A stretch of 64,000 nt of DNA from Streptomyces sp. LHD-70 (GTDB taxonomy: Bacteria; Actinomycetota; Actinomycetes; Streptomycetales; Streptomycetaceae): assembly GCF_031157275.1 (NCBI RefSeq), contig NZ_JAVIFW010000003.1, forward strand, positions 460,813-524,812, in the 5' to 3' direction. A program made the position numbers and the translations under genes. The notes under the pieces are model-generated. The model did no database searches. It was given only the letters and a program-made list of their open reading frames with translations, and had not been told where the DNA came from. Shown here piece after piece: positions 25,788 through 33,579 of the stretch (the stretch's first letter is position 1; each line of letters starts with the position of its first letter).

Positions 25788-25938
25788 CTGTTGGGCTCGC
25801 TCCTGCTTCGGGTGCTGCGAGTCTAGGACACGTGTCCGGCGCCACTTCGACGGCCGTACGCAGGTCCGCGTCAACCCGGTGCGCATAGGATGCGTGCTTT
25901 GTTCGTTGTTCGTCGGAATACCGCCAGGAGCGTTCCCT

Positions 25939-27162
25939 GTGACCGTAGCGACCGTCCCCGCCACGCCGGATTCGGCACCCGTCGACCCGCAGCAGAGCCA
26001 GGCCGACCTGCCCCGGCAGGCCGCGGCCGAGCCCGCGGAGCAGCCGGTCGCCGCGACGGACGCCGAGCTGATCGCGGGCGCGGAGTGGGCCCCGGGGACG
26101 GACGAGGACAACGCCCCCGACGCCCCCGACGCCCCCCACGCCCGCGACGGCTCCGACCCCTCCGACGTGGACGAGCGCATCGCCCGCGACGCCCAAGAGT
26201 TCGGCGTGTACGCCCGTACCGGAGGCTGGACCTTCGCCCTCAAGGTGGCCCGGAGCGTGCGGCCCGGCGGGCAGGCGGCGGGGGAGACCCCGAAGGTGTC
26301 CGCGAAGCGGTTCGGCGAGCTGGCCGGCTGCTCGGCGGAGCGCGTCATGCGCTTCTACAAGGCCTGGGACGCGGCGGCCGACGACGGTCTCGTCCCGCAG
26401 TTCGAGGCCCTCGAACCGGGCGCCGAGGTCGAGCTCCCGGACGCGGACGTCTGGCTCTCCTACTACGTCTCCCGCAACAGCGCCACGTCCGTGCGCGGCA
26501 CCGCCATCACCGCCGCAGCCGAGGCCGAGGGCATCCGCCCCACCAAGGCCCTGGAGGTCGCCGAGAACCCGACCGCGCTGCGCGCCGCGATCCTCGCCGA
26601 CCCCTCCACCGCCCAGGCCGCGCGCGCCGCACTGCTCGACCGGATCAAGGAGGATCCGGCGCTGCAGACCGAGCTGGCCCGCGACGTCGCGCGTACCGAC
26701 GTCCTCAAGAAGGCCGTCGCGCAGGAGGCGAAGGCGGCCGACCGGATCGGGTTCGTGCGGCAGATCGCCGAGCAGGGCGAGCTGAAGACCCCGGCGGGCC
26801 AGAAGCTTCAGGCACCCGCCGAGCTGCGCCAGGAGGCCGAGCGCCACCTGTCCCTGCTCGACGAGCTCGACGACGGCGAAGAGGCCGGAGCGTGGACGAC
26901 GGAGGCGTACGACACCGTCAAGGACCTCGCCGCTCAGGCCGTGGAGCAGGCCGTCGAGCGCGACCCGGAACTGCGCGTCCAGGAACGGCGGTCGAAGTTC
27001 TACAGCAGCCTGGAGAAGGCGACGAAGGTGTTCGAGGAGCTGACCCTCGACGACGCCGACGACATCTACGAGGACGACATGGTGCAGCGCCTCGAAGAGC
27101 TGCAGCGCTCCATCGGCGCCTGCATCACGGCCCTGCGGAAGGCGAGCGACGAGCAGCAGTGA
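25939..27162 (+). CDS. Conserved hypothetical protein with possible HTH
   Basis: About 407 residues from GTG 25939, preceded by AGGAG at 8 nt; the open frame begins earlier but only this start has a ribosome site. The first ~90 residues are acidic and Pro/Ala-rich. Then KVSAKRFGELAGCSAERVMRFYKAW looks like an HTH with a recognition helix, followed by a long alpha-helical region (residues 150-400) with EKATKVFEELTLDDADDIYED near the end. Conserved in Streptomyces but uncharacterised as far as I can tell. No membrane segments. Confidence 0.75.
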   Translation: MTVATVPATPDSAPVDPQQSQADLPRQAAAEPAEQPVAATDAELIAGAEWAPGTDEDNAPDAPDAPHARDGSDPSDVDERIARDAQEFGVYARTGGWTFALKVARSVRPGGQAAGETPKVSAKRFGELAGCSAERVMRFYKAWDAAADDGLVPQFEALEPGAEVELPDADVWLSYYVSRNSATSVRGTAITAAAEAEGIRPTKALEVAENPTALRAAILADPSTAQAARAALLDRIKEDPALQTELARDVARTDVLKKAVAQEAKAADRIGFVRQIAEQGELKTPAGQKLQAPAELRQEAERHLSLLDELDDGEEAGAWTTEAYDTVKDLAAQAVEQAVERDPELRVQERRSKFYSSLEKATKVFEELTLDDADDIYEDDMVQRLEELQRSIGACITALRKASDEQQ

Positions 27163-27190
27163 CCGCGGCCCGCGCGGGGACGGCCGGTCG

Positions 27191-27220
27191 TACGGCTGTC
27201 AGTGGTACGGCTGTCAGTGG
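27191..27220. repeat. 15-bp perfect tandem duplication
   Basis: TACGGCTGTCAGTGG twice in tandem, immediately before the small zinc-ribbon gene. Possible promoter or leader duplication. Confidence 0.8.
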
Positions 27221-27239
27221 TGCGGGGCACACTGGTCGC

Positions 27240-27455
27240 ATGTCGTCGTCTCCGCGCCGGGCCTGTCCGGAGTGTGCCCGTGAAATCGCCGTCGTGGCGG
27301 GCCGGTTGTCCCGCCACGACCCGCCCGCGGGTGTGGGCGCCGCGTCCCTGGTGTCCTGCCCCGGCTCGAAGCGGCGCATCGCCCTCGACTCGGGCCGGCG
27401 CACGCTCGACGGGTACGTGGTGCCGGACTTCCCGGGGCAGCTGCCGCTGTTCTGA
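27240..27455 (+). CDS. Small zinc-ribbon-like protein
   Basis: 71 residues, ATG 27240, below normal gene-caller size. N-terminal CPECAREIAVVAGRLSRH holds CxxC, with SCPGSKRRIAL later; the pattern Cys-x2-Cys...His...Cys could hold zinc. Ends DFPGQLPLF. The compact open frame follows the large hypothetical gene by about 80 nt and precedes RNase HI on the same strand. Function unknown; nucleic-acid binding is a guess. Confidence 0.6.
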   Translation: MSSSPRRACPECAREIAVVAGRLSRHDPPAGVGAASLVSCPGSKRRIALDSGRRTLDGYVVPDFPGQLPLF

Positions 27456-27520
27456 GCGGGCGATCCCCGGCCCGGTCCGTGGCGTTCCGGCGCACTCCGC
27501 GAGCCTGGCATGATCGAGGG

Positions 27521-28213
27521 ATGTCTGAACGCATGATCGCGGCCTGTGACGGCGCCGCGAAGAAGAATCCCGGCCCGGCCGCCTGGGCGTGGGTGCTCGC
27601 CGACCCCGCGGGCGCCCCGCAGCGCTGGGAGGCGGGCCCGCTCGGCGTCGCCACGAACAACGTCGCCGAACTGACCGCGCTCGCCGAGCTGTTGGAATCC
27701 ACCGACCCGGCGGCGCCGCTGGAGATCCGGATGGACTCCCAGTACGCGATGAACGCGGTCACCAAGTGGATCGCCGGCTGGAAGCGCAACGGCTGGCAGA
27801 CCGCGTCGAAGAAGCCCGTCGCCAACAAGGACCTGGTGGTCCGCATCGACGCGCTGCTCGACGGGCGCGACGTGACGTTCGTGCACGTCCTCGCCCACCA
27901 GGTCGACGGCGACCCGCTGAACGCCCTCGCCGACGCCGCCGCCAGCACCGCGGCCACCGACCAGCAGGCCGCGGGCACCGCGCACGGCTCGGACGGCTTC
28001 CCCGAGCCCGGCCCGCAGACCGAGGACAAGCCGCGCACGGCCCGCCCCCGCAAGAAGGCGGCGCCGCGCGCCGGCGGTGGCGCGGTGATCAAGGCGAAGT
28101 TCCCGGGCCGCTGCAGCCACTGCCAGTCGCGCTACGACATCGGCGAGAAGATCACCAAGATCGCCCGCGGCTGGGGCCACGAGGGCTGCCGCGAGACGGC
28201 TCCGGCGACCTGA
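27521..28213 (+). CDS. RNase HI-like protein with C-terminal zinc-finger tail
   Basis: 230 residues from ATG 27521. RNase H core: AACDGAAKKNPGPAAWAWVL (first Asp), NNVAELTALAELL (Glu), IRMDSQYAMNAVTKWI (Asp) and HQVDGDPLNALADAAA (His and final Asp), so all active-site acids are present. After a Pro/Arg/Lys linker (TARPRKKAAPRAGGG), the last ~45 residues hold CSHCQSRYDIGEKITKIA and GHEGC, a CxxC...HxxC finger. The enzyme degrades RNA in RNA-DNA hybrids; the tail may add nucleic-acid binding. Confidence 0.88.
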   Translation: MSERMIAACDGAAKKNPGPAAWAWVLADPAGAPQRWEAGPLGVATNNVAELTALAELLESTDPAAPLEIRMDSQYAMNAVTKWIAGWKRNGWQTASKKPVANKDLVVRIDALLDGRDVTFVHVLAHQVDGDPLNALADAAASTAATDQQAAGTAHGSDGFPEPGPQTEDKPRTARPRKKAAPRAGGGAVIKAKFPGRCSHCQSRYDIGEKITKIARGWGHEGCRETAPAT

Positions 28214-28234
28214 ACAAAGCCCTCCCCCGCCCCA

Positions 28235-28263
28235 TTGACGAAAGGTCTGGACCAACTTACCTT
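28235..28263 (+). promoter_or_regulatory. Chitinase promoter with DasR-like element
   Basis: -35 TTGACG (28235-28240), 17-nt spacer, -10 TACCTT (28258-28263). AGGTCTGGACCA (28243-28254) in the spacer matches 10 of 12 bases of the DasR-responsive element core TGGTCTAGACCA. DasR is the GlcNAc-controlled regulator of Streptomyces chitinase genes. Confidence 0.75.
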
Positions 28264-28341
28264 TTCCGTGCCCACCGAAGCGCGATTCCCCAACTCGCCT
28301 GCGCCGTACGTCCGTTGACGTCGGCCGGAACGGAGCACGGC

Positions 28342-29394
28342 ATGCTCGCTCGACCGGTGCGTCTCCTGGGGGCGGCGCTCGCCCTCGTCGCCGCCGCCCA
28401 ACTCCCCGCCGCCGCGGCGCCGCCCGCGCCGCAGGACGAGGTGTGCGCGGTCAAGCCGAAACCCACGGGAAAGGTGCTGCAGGGCTACTGGGAGAACTGG
28501 GACGGCGCCGCCAACGGCGTCCATCCGCCCTTCGGCTGGACGCCCATCGACGACCCGCGGATCGGACAGCACGGCTACAACGTCATCAACGCCGCCTTCC
28601 CCGTGATCCGCTCGGACGGCACCGTGCTGTGGGAGGACGGCATGGACTCCACGGTGAAGGTCGCCACCCCCGCCGAGATGTGCGCGGCGAAGGCCTCCGG
28701 CGCCACCATCCTGATGTCCATCGGCGGTGCCGCCGCGGGCATCGACCTGGGGTCGAGCAGCGTCGCCGACCGGTTCGTCGAGACCATCGTGCCGATCCTG
28801 AAGAAGTACAACTTCGACGGCATCGACATCGACATCGAAACCGGCCTCACCGGCAGCGGCGACATCAACCGGCTCTCCGCCTCCCAGGCCAACCTGATCC
28901 GCATCATCGACGGCGTCCTCGACCGGATGCCCCCCGACTTCGGCCTCACCATGGCCCCCGAGACCGCGTACGTCACCGGCGGCAGCGTCACGTACGGCTC
29001 GATCTGGGGCGCCTACCTGCCGATCGTCAAGAAGTACGCGGACAACGGCCGGCTGTGGTGGCTCAACATGCAGTACTACAACGGCAGCATGTACGGCTGC
29101 TCCGGCGACTCCTACTCCGCGGGCACCGTCGAAGGCTTCGTCGCCCAGACCGACTGCCTCGACAAGGGCCTGGTCGTCCAGGGCACCACCATCCGCGTCC
29201 CGTACGACAAGCAGGTCCCCGGACTCCCCGCCCAACCCGGCGCGGGCGGCGGCCATATGACGCCCGATCAGGTCGCCCAGGCCTGGCGCCACTACAACGG
29301 CTCCCTCAAGGGCCTGATGACCTGGTCCCTCAACTGGGACGGCTCGAAGAACTGGACCTTCGGCGACAACGTCAAGGCCCTGCAAGGACGTTGA
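28342..29394 (+). CDS. Secreted GH18 chitinase
   Basis: 350 residues, ATG 28342 after CGGAG. Signal peptide MLARPVRLLGAALALVAAAQ ending near AAAAP. GH18 barrel: QGYWENWDGAANG, AKASGATILMSIGGAAAG (SxGG motif) and FDGIDIDIE, the DxxDxDxE catalytic motif; LWWLNMQYYNG and GLMTWSLNWDGS complete strands 6 and 8. No chitin-binding domain is visible, so it probably works on soluble or accessible chitin. Promoter carries a DasR-like site. Confidence 0.93.
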   Translation: MLARPVRLLGAALALVAAAQLPAAAAPPAPQDEVCAVKPKPTGKVLQGYWENWDGAANGVHPPFGWTPIDDPRIGQHGYNVINAAFPVIRSDGTVLWEDGMDSTVKVATPAEMCAAKASGATILMSIGGAAAGIDLGSSSVADRFVETIVPILKKYNFDGIDIDIETGLTGSGDINRLSASQANLIRIIDGVLDRMPPDFGLTMAPETAYVTGGSVTYGSIWGAYLPIVKKYADNGRLWWLNMQYYNGSMYGCSGDSYSAGTVEGFVAQTDCLDKGLVVQGTTIRVPYDKQVPGLPAQPGAGGGHMTPDQVAQAWRHYNGSLKGLMTWSLNWDGSKNWTFGDNVKALQGR

Positions 29395-29417
29395 CACGTC
29401 GACCGGAGAGACGCCCG

Positions 29418-32400
29418 CTACGGAACGCCGGGCGGCACCGCCTCCCACGGCTCCGCGATCGTGCCGCCCGGCTCCCAGCCGTACCGTTCGAGCCGGTCCG
29501 CCGCGTCCGCGCGGCCCGCGCCCCGCAGCAGGGCCACAGCTTGGGTGAGGGCGAACACATGGCCCGCCTCGGCCGCGCGGTAGTACCAGGTCAGCGCCTC
29601 GTCCGTGCGCCCCGCGCGCTGCAGCAGCTCGCTGCCCTGGCGCAGCGCGCTGGCATCGCCGGCCTCGACGGCCCGCTCGTACCACTGCAGCGCCTCCTCG
29701 GTGCGGCCCGCGTCCTGGGAGAGCTCCGCCGCCCAGCGCAGCGCGAACGTGTCACCCGTCTCCGCCACCCGGCGATACGCGGCGAGCGCCTCGCGCGGGC
29801 GGCCGCTCTCCTTGAGCAGGTCACCCACCAGGGACAGCACGAACCCGGCCCCGTCGTCCGCCCGTCGCTCCAGCCAGGCCACCGCCTCGTCGACCCGCCC
29901 GGCCTCCCGCATCAGATGCGCCGCCTGCCACAGGGCATCCACGTCACCGGCCTCCGCCGCCCGCCGGTACCAGTCGACGGCGCGCTCCCGGTCGCCCGCC
30001 GTGTGCAGCGTGTACGCGGCCTGCCACAGGGCCTCCGTGTCCCCGGCCGCCGCCGCCCGCTCGTACCAGCGCAGCGCCTCGTCGAGCCGGTCCACCTCGC
30101 ACAGCAGCGTCGCCCCCTGGCCGAGCGCGCTGATCTCCCCGGCCTCCGCGGCGCGCTCGTACCACCGCAGCGCCTCCTCCGTACGGGACTCGCCCTGCAG
30201 CAGGAACGCGCCCTGCCACAGCGCGTCCACATCGCCTGCCGCGGCCGCCCGCTCGTACCACTCCAGGGCCTGCGCGGTGCGGCCCTCCTCGTGCAGCAGC
30301 TCGGCCGCGCGCGACCGCGCGTCCGCGTCGCCCGCCTCCGCCCAGGCCCCCAGCCGGTCCACGGCTTCCTCGAACCGGCCCGTGTGGCGCAGGAGTTCGA
30401 TGATCTGGTCCGAGGCGTCCTGCTGCCCCGCCGCGACGGCCTTCTCGTACCAGTGCAGGGCCTCCTCGTCACGGCCTGCGCGCCGCAGCAGGTCCCCGGC
30501 CTGCAGCAGGGCCGAACCGCGGCCCGCCTCGGCCGCCCGCCGGTAGCAGTCCAGGGCCTCGGCCGTGCGGCCCACCGCCTCCAGGAGCGCCGCCGCCTGC
30601 CACAGGGAGGCCACGTCGCCCGCCTCCGCCCAGCCGTGCAGCCGCTCGATCGCCGCGTCCGCGCGGCCCGCCTCCAGGAGCAGATCGGCACTGCGCCGCC
30701 GGGCGCTCGGGTCGCCCGCCTCGGCCCACACGTGCAGGACCGCCACAGCCTCGTCCGTACGGCCCCGCTCCACCAGGAGGTCCACCAGCGGCCGCCGGGC
30801 GGCGGTGTTGCCCTCCTCGCACCACTGCCGCAGCCGCTCGACCGCCTCGTCCTCGCGGCCCGCGTCCCGCAGCAGATCCACCGCGTCAAGGAGCGCCGAC
30901 TCGTGCCCCGCCTCGGCCCGCTCCCGCAAGGTCTCCAGGGCCTCCTCGACGAGCCCCGCCTCCCACAGCAGCCGGATCCGCTGCTCGAACGCCCGCGTGT
31001 CCCCGGCGCCGGCGCGGCCCTGCAGCCAGTCGAGCGCCTCGTCCGTACGGCCCGTCCGGCGCAGCAACCCCACGGTCCTGTCGACCGCTTCGGTGTCTCC
31101 CGTGCCCGCGGCGCGCCGGAACCACACCAGCGCCTCGCCGTCCGCGCCCGCCTGTTCCAGCAGGGCCGCGGCCCGCCGCATGGCATCGATGTCCCCGGCC
31201 TCGGCTGCCCTCCGGTACCAGGTGAGCGAGTCCCGCGGCTCGCCCGCCGTCTGCAGCTCGTACGCGAGCCGCCGCATCGCGTCGATGTCGCCCGCCTCCG
31301 CGCGGCGCCCCAGCCAGGCCTCCGCCTCGGCGTCCCGGCCCGCCGCGCGCAGCAGGCCGAGGACCTCGTCGAGCGCATCCGCGTCGCCCGTCTCGGCCGC
31401 CTGCTGGTACCAGCCGATCGCCTCCTCGGTGCGGCCCGCCTCCCGCAGCAGCGCCGTCGTCTGCCGCAGCGCGAACGCGTCCCCGGCCTCCGCCGCCCGC
31501 TGGTACCAGCCGATCGCCTCCCGCGAACGGCCGGACTCCCGCAGCACCTTGGCCGCCTGCAGCAGCGCGAACGTGTCCCCGTGCGCCGCCGCCACCGCGT
31601 ACGCCTGAACCGCGAGCCGCTTGAAGCCGCGCAGCTGGGCCGATCGCGCGATGTCGACATGGCCGCTGCTGGCGTGCTTCACCAGCGCGTGCCACAGCTG
31701 CGCGGGCGGCCCGACGGTACGGCGGCTGGCGCGGCCCTCCTGCTCCAGGAAGTCGGCGAGTACGTAGTGGGGTTGCGCCGGGTACGGGTCGCCGGGGCGC
31801 GGCCGGATCCGGGTGAGGGGACCGCGCGCGCCGTGGCAGGGCGAGGCCGTGAACGCGAGGGCCTGCTCCAGCCAGTCCTCGCCGAGGGTGTCCCACTGGC
31901 CGTCGGTGAGATAGCCGGGCGCGGCCGTCTCGAGGAGCGCGTGCGGCAGCGCCCGGTCGTGCCCGAGCCGCCGCGCGTCCATCGCCGTGTCGATCAGCGC
32001 ACGCGCGGGCGGCGGCGCCACCCGGTACCGGTCCCTCAACGACGGTGCTCCGGCCAGGTATTGAGTGATCTGCCCCTGCTCGGCCTCCGCCGCGGCCCGC
32101 GCGAGCCGCGGGTCGCCGTCGGCCAGGTCCCGCAGCGCCCGCAGCGTCGGCCCCGAGAACGTGTCCGGCACCGGCACGACCGTGCCGCTCAGCAGGGCAC
32201 GCGCCTGCGGATGGACGTCCGGCACACCCGAGGTGGGCGTGTCCGTGAGGTTGGCCCAGTACTCCGACCACATCGTGCCGAGGACCAGCACCGGGGCGCG
32301 GTCCGGGTCCGCGAGCAGCCCGCGCAGTCCGGCCGCGGCGCGCTCCCCGAGGGCGTCGGTGGGGGAGAGGAGGTAGTGCTGCGTCTCGTTCAGCCACACC

Positions 32401-33170
32401 ACGGTCCGCGGTGTCACCGAACTCAGCCCGCGCAGCAGTGCCTCGGCCCGTTCCGGTACGAGGGGATGCCACAGCCGCCAGCCGGACGGCAGCCCCTGGA
32501 CCGCCTCCCAGCAGGCCCGCGTCTTCCCCGACGAGGACGCGCCGACCAGGACCAGGAACGTGCTGATGCCCTCCGTCGCCCGCCGCACCGCCTCGCGCAG
32601 CCGGTCGTCGTGCTCGCGCTCGACGTACGCGGGCAGCACCGGCAGCGGATCCGACCCGGCCGTCGGCGGCACGTCGATCGCCCGGTGCACTTCGAGCGCG
32701 TACGGGTCGAGGAGATCCGCGAGCGGGCGCCCGGCGGCGTGCGGTGCGCCGTCCGAGGGCGCGCCCGGCCCGCCCGGCGGGTATCGCGCTGGCACGAGGG
32801 CCGTACGGGATGCTCCCGCCGTCACCTCGTCCTTCGCTGTCCCCTCGTCCTCCGGTGCGGCCTCGGCGGGCGTGCTGGGCTCCGCGGCCATCAGCGCCGC
32901 CCACCGCCGGGGCACGGGTGCGGGCAGGTCCGCCCAGCGGGCCAGGACCCGGGCGACCATCAGCAGACCGTCGAGGTTGCGCGGGGCGTGCTTGCGGTTG
33001 AACCAGTCACTGATCGTCTTGACCGAGACACCCGACTCCTCGGCCAAACGGCTGCGCACGAGCCGGAGTTCACGCTCCGCGAGGCGGGCCTCGGCGGCTC
33101 CGCGCAGCCGGTCCAGCTCGTCGAACACCGGGGCGCCGCGGCCCTCCTGGCGTTCCGCCCCCGCTGTCAT
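29418..33170 (-). CDS. HTH - P-loop NTPase - 22x helical-repeat protein
   Basis: 1,250 residues, ATG 33170 with GAGGAGG upstream. Domain order: N-terminal HTH about residues 36-63 (RLAEESGVSVKTISDWFNRK); linker; an entry motif AYVEREHDDRLREAV; Walker A GASSSGKT (210-217) and a Walker B-like strand TVVWLNETQHY (256-266), with a further NTPase-like region to about 450; then about 22 tandem helical repeats of 32 residues (residues ~527-1230) with consensus AEAGDxxAL...LLxxAGRxxEALxWY. The layout (DNA-binding module, ATPase switch and long repeat sensor) resembles STAND-type signalling or defence proteins. The target is unknown; a cluster of TTCCGA half-sites lies in its promoter. Confidence 0.85.
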   Translation of the reverse strand: MTAGAERQEGRGAPVFDELDRLRGAAEARLAERELRLVRSRLAEESGVSVKTISDWFNRKHAPRNLDGLLMVARVLARWADLPAPVPRRWAALMAAEPSTPAEAAPEDEGTAKDEVTAGASRTALVPARYPPGGPGAPSDGAPHAAGRPLADLLDPYALEVHRAIDVPPTAGSDPLPVLPAYVEREHDDRLREAVRRATEGISTFLVLVGASSSGKTRACWEAVQGLPSGWRLWHPLVPERAEALLRGLSSVTPRTVVWLNETQHYLLSPTDALGERAAAGLRGLLADPDRAPVLVLGTMWSEYWANLTDTPTSGVPDVHPQARALLSGTVVPVPDTFSGPTLRALRDLADGDPRLARAAAEAEQGQITQYLAGAPSLRDRYRVAPPPARALIDTAMDARRLGHDRALPHALLETAAPGYLTDGQWDTLGEDWLEQALAFTASPCHGARGPLTRIRPRPGDPYPAQPHYVLADFLEQEGRASRRTVGPPAQLWHALVKHASSGHVDIARSAQLRGFKRLAVQAYAVAAAHGDTFALLQAAKVLRESGRSREAIGWYQRAAEAGDAFALRQTTALLREAGRTEEAIGWYQQAAETGDADALDEVLGLLRAAGRDAEAEAWLGRRAEAGDIDAMRRLAYELQTAGEPRDSLTWYRRAAEAGDIDAMRRAAALLEQAGADGEALVWFRRAAGTGDTEAVDRTVGLLRRTGRTDEALDWLQGRAGAGDTRAFEQRIRLLWEAGLVEEALETLRERAEAGHESALLDAVDLLRDAGREDEAVERLRQWCEEGNTAARRPLVDLLVERGRTDEAVAVLHVWAEAGDPSARRRSADLLLEAGRADAAIERLHGWAEAGDVASLWQAAALLEAVGRTAEALDCYRRAAEAGRGSALLQAGDLLRRAGRDEEALHWYEKAVAAGQQDASDQIIELLRHTGRFEEAVDRLGAWAEAGDADARSRAAELLHEEGRTAQALEWYERAAAAGDVDALWQGAFLLQGESRTEEALRWYERAAEAGEISALGQGATLLCEVDRLDEALRWYERAAAAGDTEALWQAAYTLHTAGDRERAVDWYRRAAEAGDVDALWQAAHLMREAGRVDEAVAWLERRADDGAGFVLSLVGDLLKESGRPREALAAYRRVAETGDTFALRWAAELSQDAGRTEEALQWYERAVEAGDASALRQGSELLQRAGRTDEALTWYYRAAEAGHVFALTQAVALLRGAGRADAADRLERYGWEPGGTIAEPWEAVPPGVP
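29480..31590 (-). repeat. 96-bp coding repeats, about 22 copies
   Basis: DNA encoding the 32-residue repeats of the large NTPase. Copies are diverged at the nucleotide level but share GCGGGCGAC-type starts and GAGGCGCTGxxxTGGTAC-type ends. Unequal recombination could change copy number, and assemblies may collapse it. Confidence 0.85.
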
Positions 33171-33191
33171 GCCCCTCCTCGCCCGCTCCGC

Positions 33192-33259
33192 TTCCGACTC
33201 GGAATTCCGAAGGAACCCCTGACATGCAGGTTACGCAGTCGGAATCCGAACTGTTCCGA
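33192..33259. promoter_or_regulatory. Cluster of five TTCCGA/TCGGAA half-sites
   Basis: Half-sites at 33192-33197, 33199-33204, 33205-33210, 33239-33244 and 33254-33259. The middle pair forms the perfect palindrome TCGGAATTCCGA. All lie in the 167-bp gap between the divergent HTH-NTPase gene and the small membrane-protein gene, consistent with self-regulation by the HTH. Confidence 0.7.
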
Positions 33260-33337
33260 GTTGCCTGGGAGTTGAGCCAGTGCGCCCGTTCACTGATCCG
33301 TACCCGCAGCAAGGATCAGAGGAAGAAAGGCGGCACC

Positions 33338-33547
33338 ATGCACACCCCCGACGGCCACAGCAGCCCCCGTACGACGGGAGACAAGGCCCGTACCACCGAG
33401 CCCGAGGCGCGTACCACCGGAGCGAGGTTCCGCCGCACCGGCCGGCGCCTCACCCGCGCCGCCCTCTTCAGCGCCGTGCGCGGCGCCGCCATGACAGCCG
33501 GGTCGACCGCCATGGCGGCGCTGGTGTGGTGGGTGCAGTCCAGGTGA
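33338..33547 (+). CDS. Small single-pass membrane protein
   Basis: 69 residues, ATG 33338 with GAAAGGCGG upstream. The first ~45 residues are hydrophilic, Thr/Arg-rich (ARTTEPEARTTGARFRRTGRR), the last ~20 hydrophobic (AAMTAGSTAMAALVWWVQ), ending in SR. Diverges from the HTH-NTPase gene and shares its TTCCGA cluster. Function unknown. Confidence 0.55.
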   Translation: MHTPDGHSSPRTTGDKARTTEPEARTTGARFRRTGRRLTRAALFSAVRGAAMTAGSTAMAALVWWVQSR

Positions 33548-33579
33548 GGGGGGCGGTGCGGTCCGCGCGGTCAGTGCGG

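Noticed and set aside
28443..33275. A 1,610-codon open frame on the plus strand, antisense to the large NTPase gene
   Set aside because: It is an effect of high GC and codon bias opposite a true gene; the translation is Arg/Pro/Leu-rich without domains.
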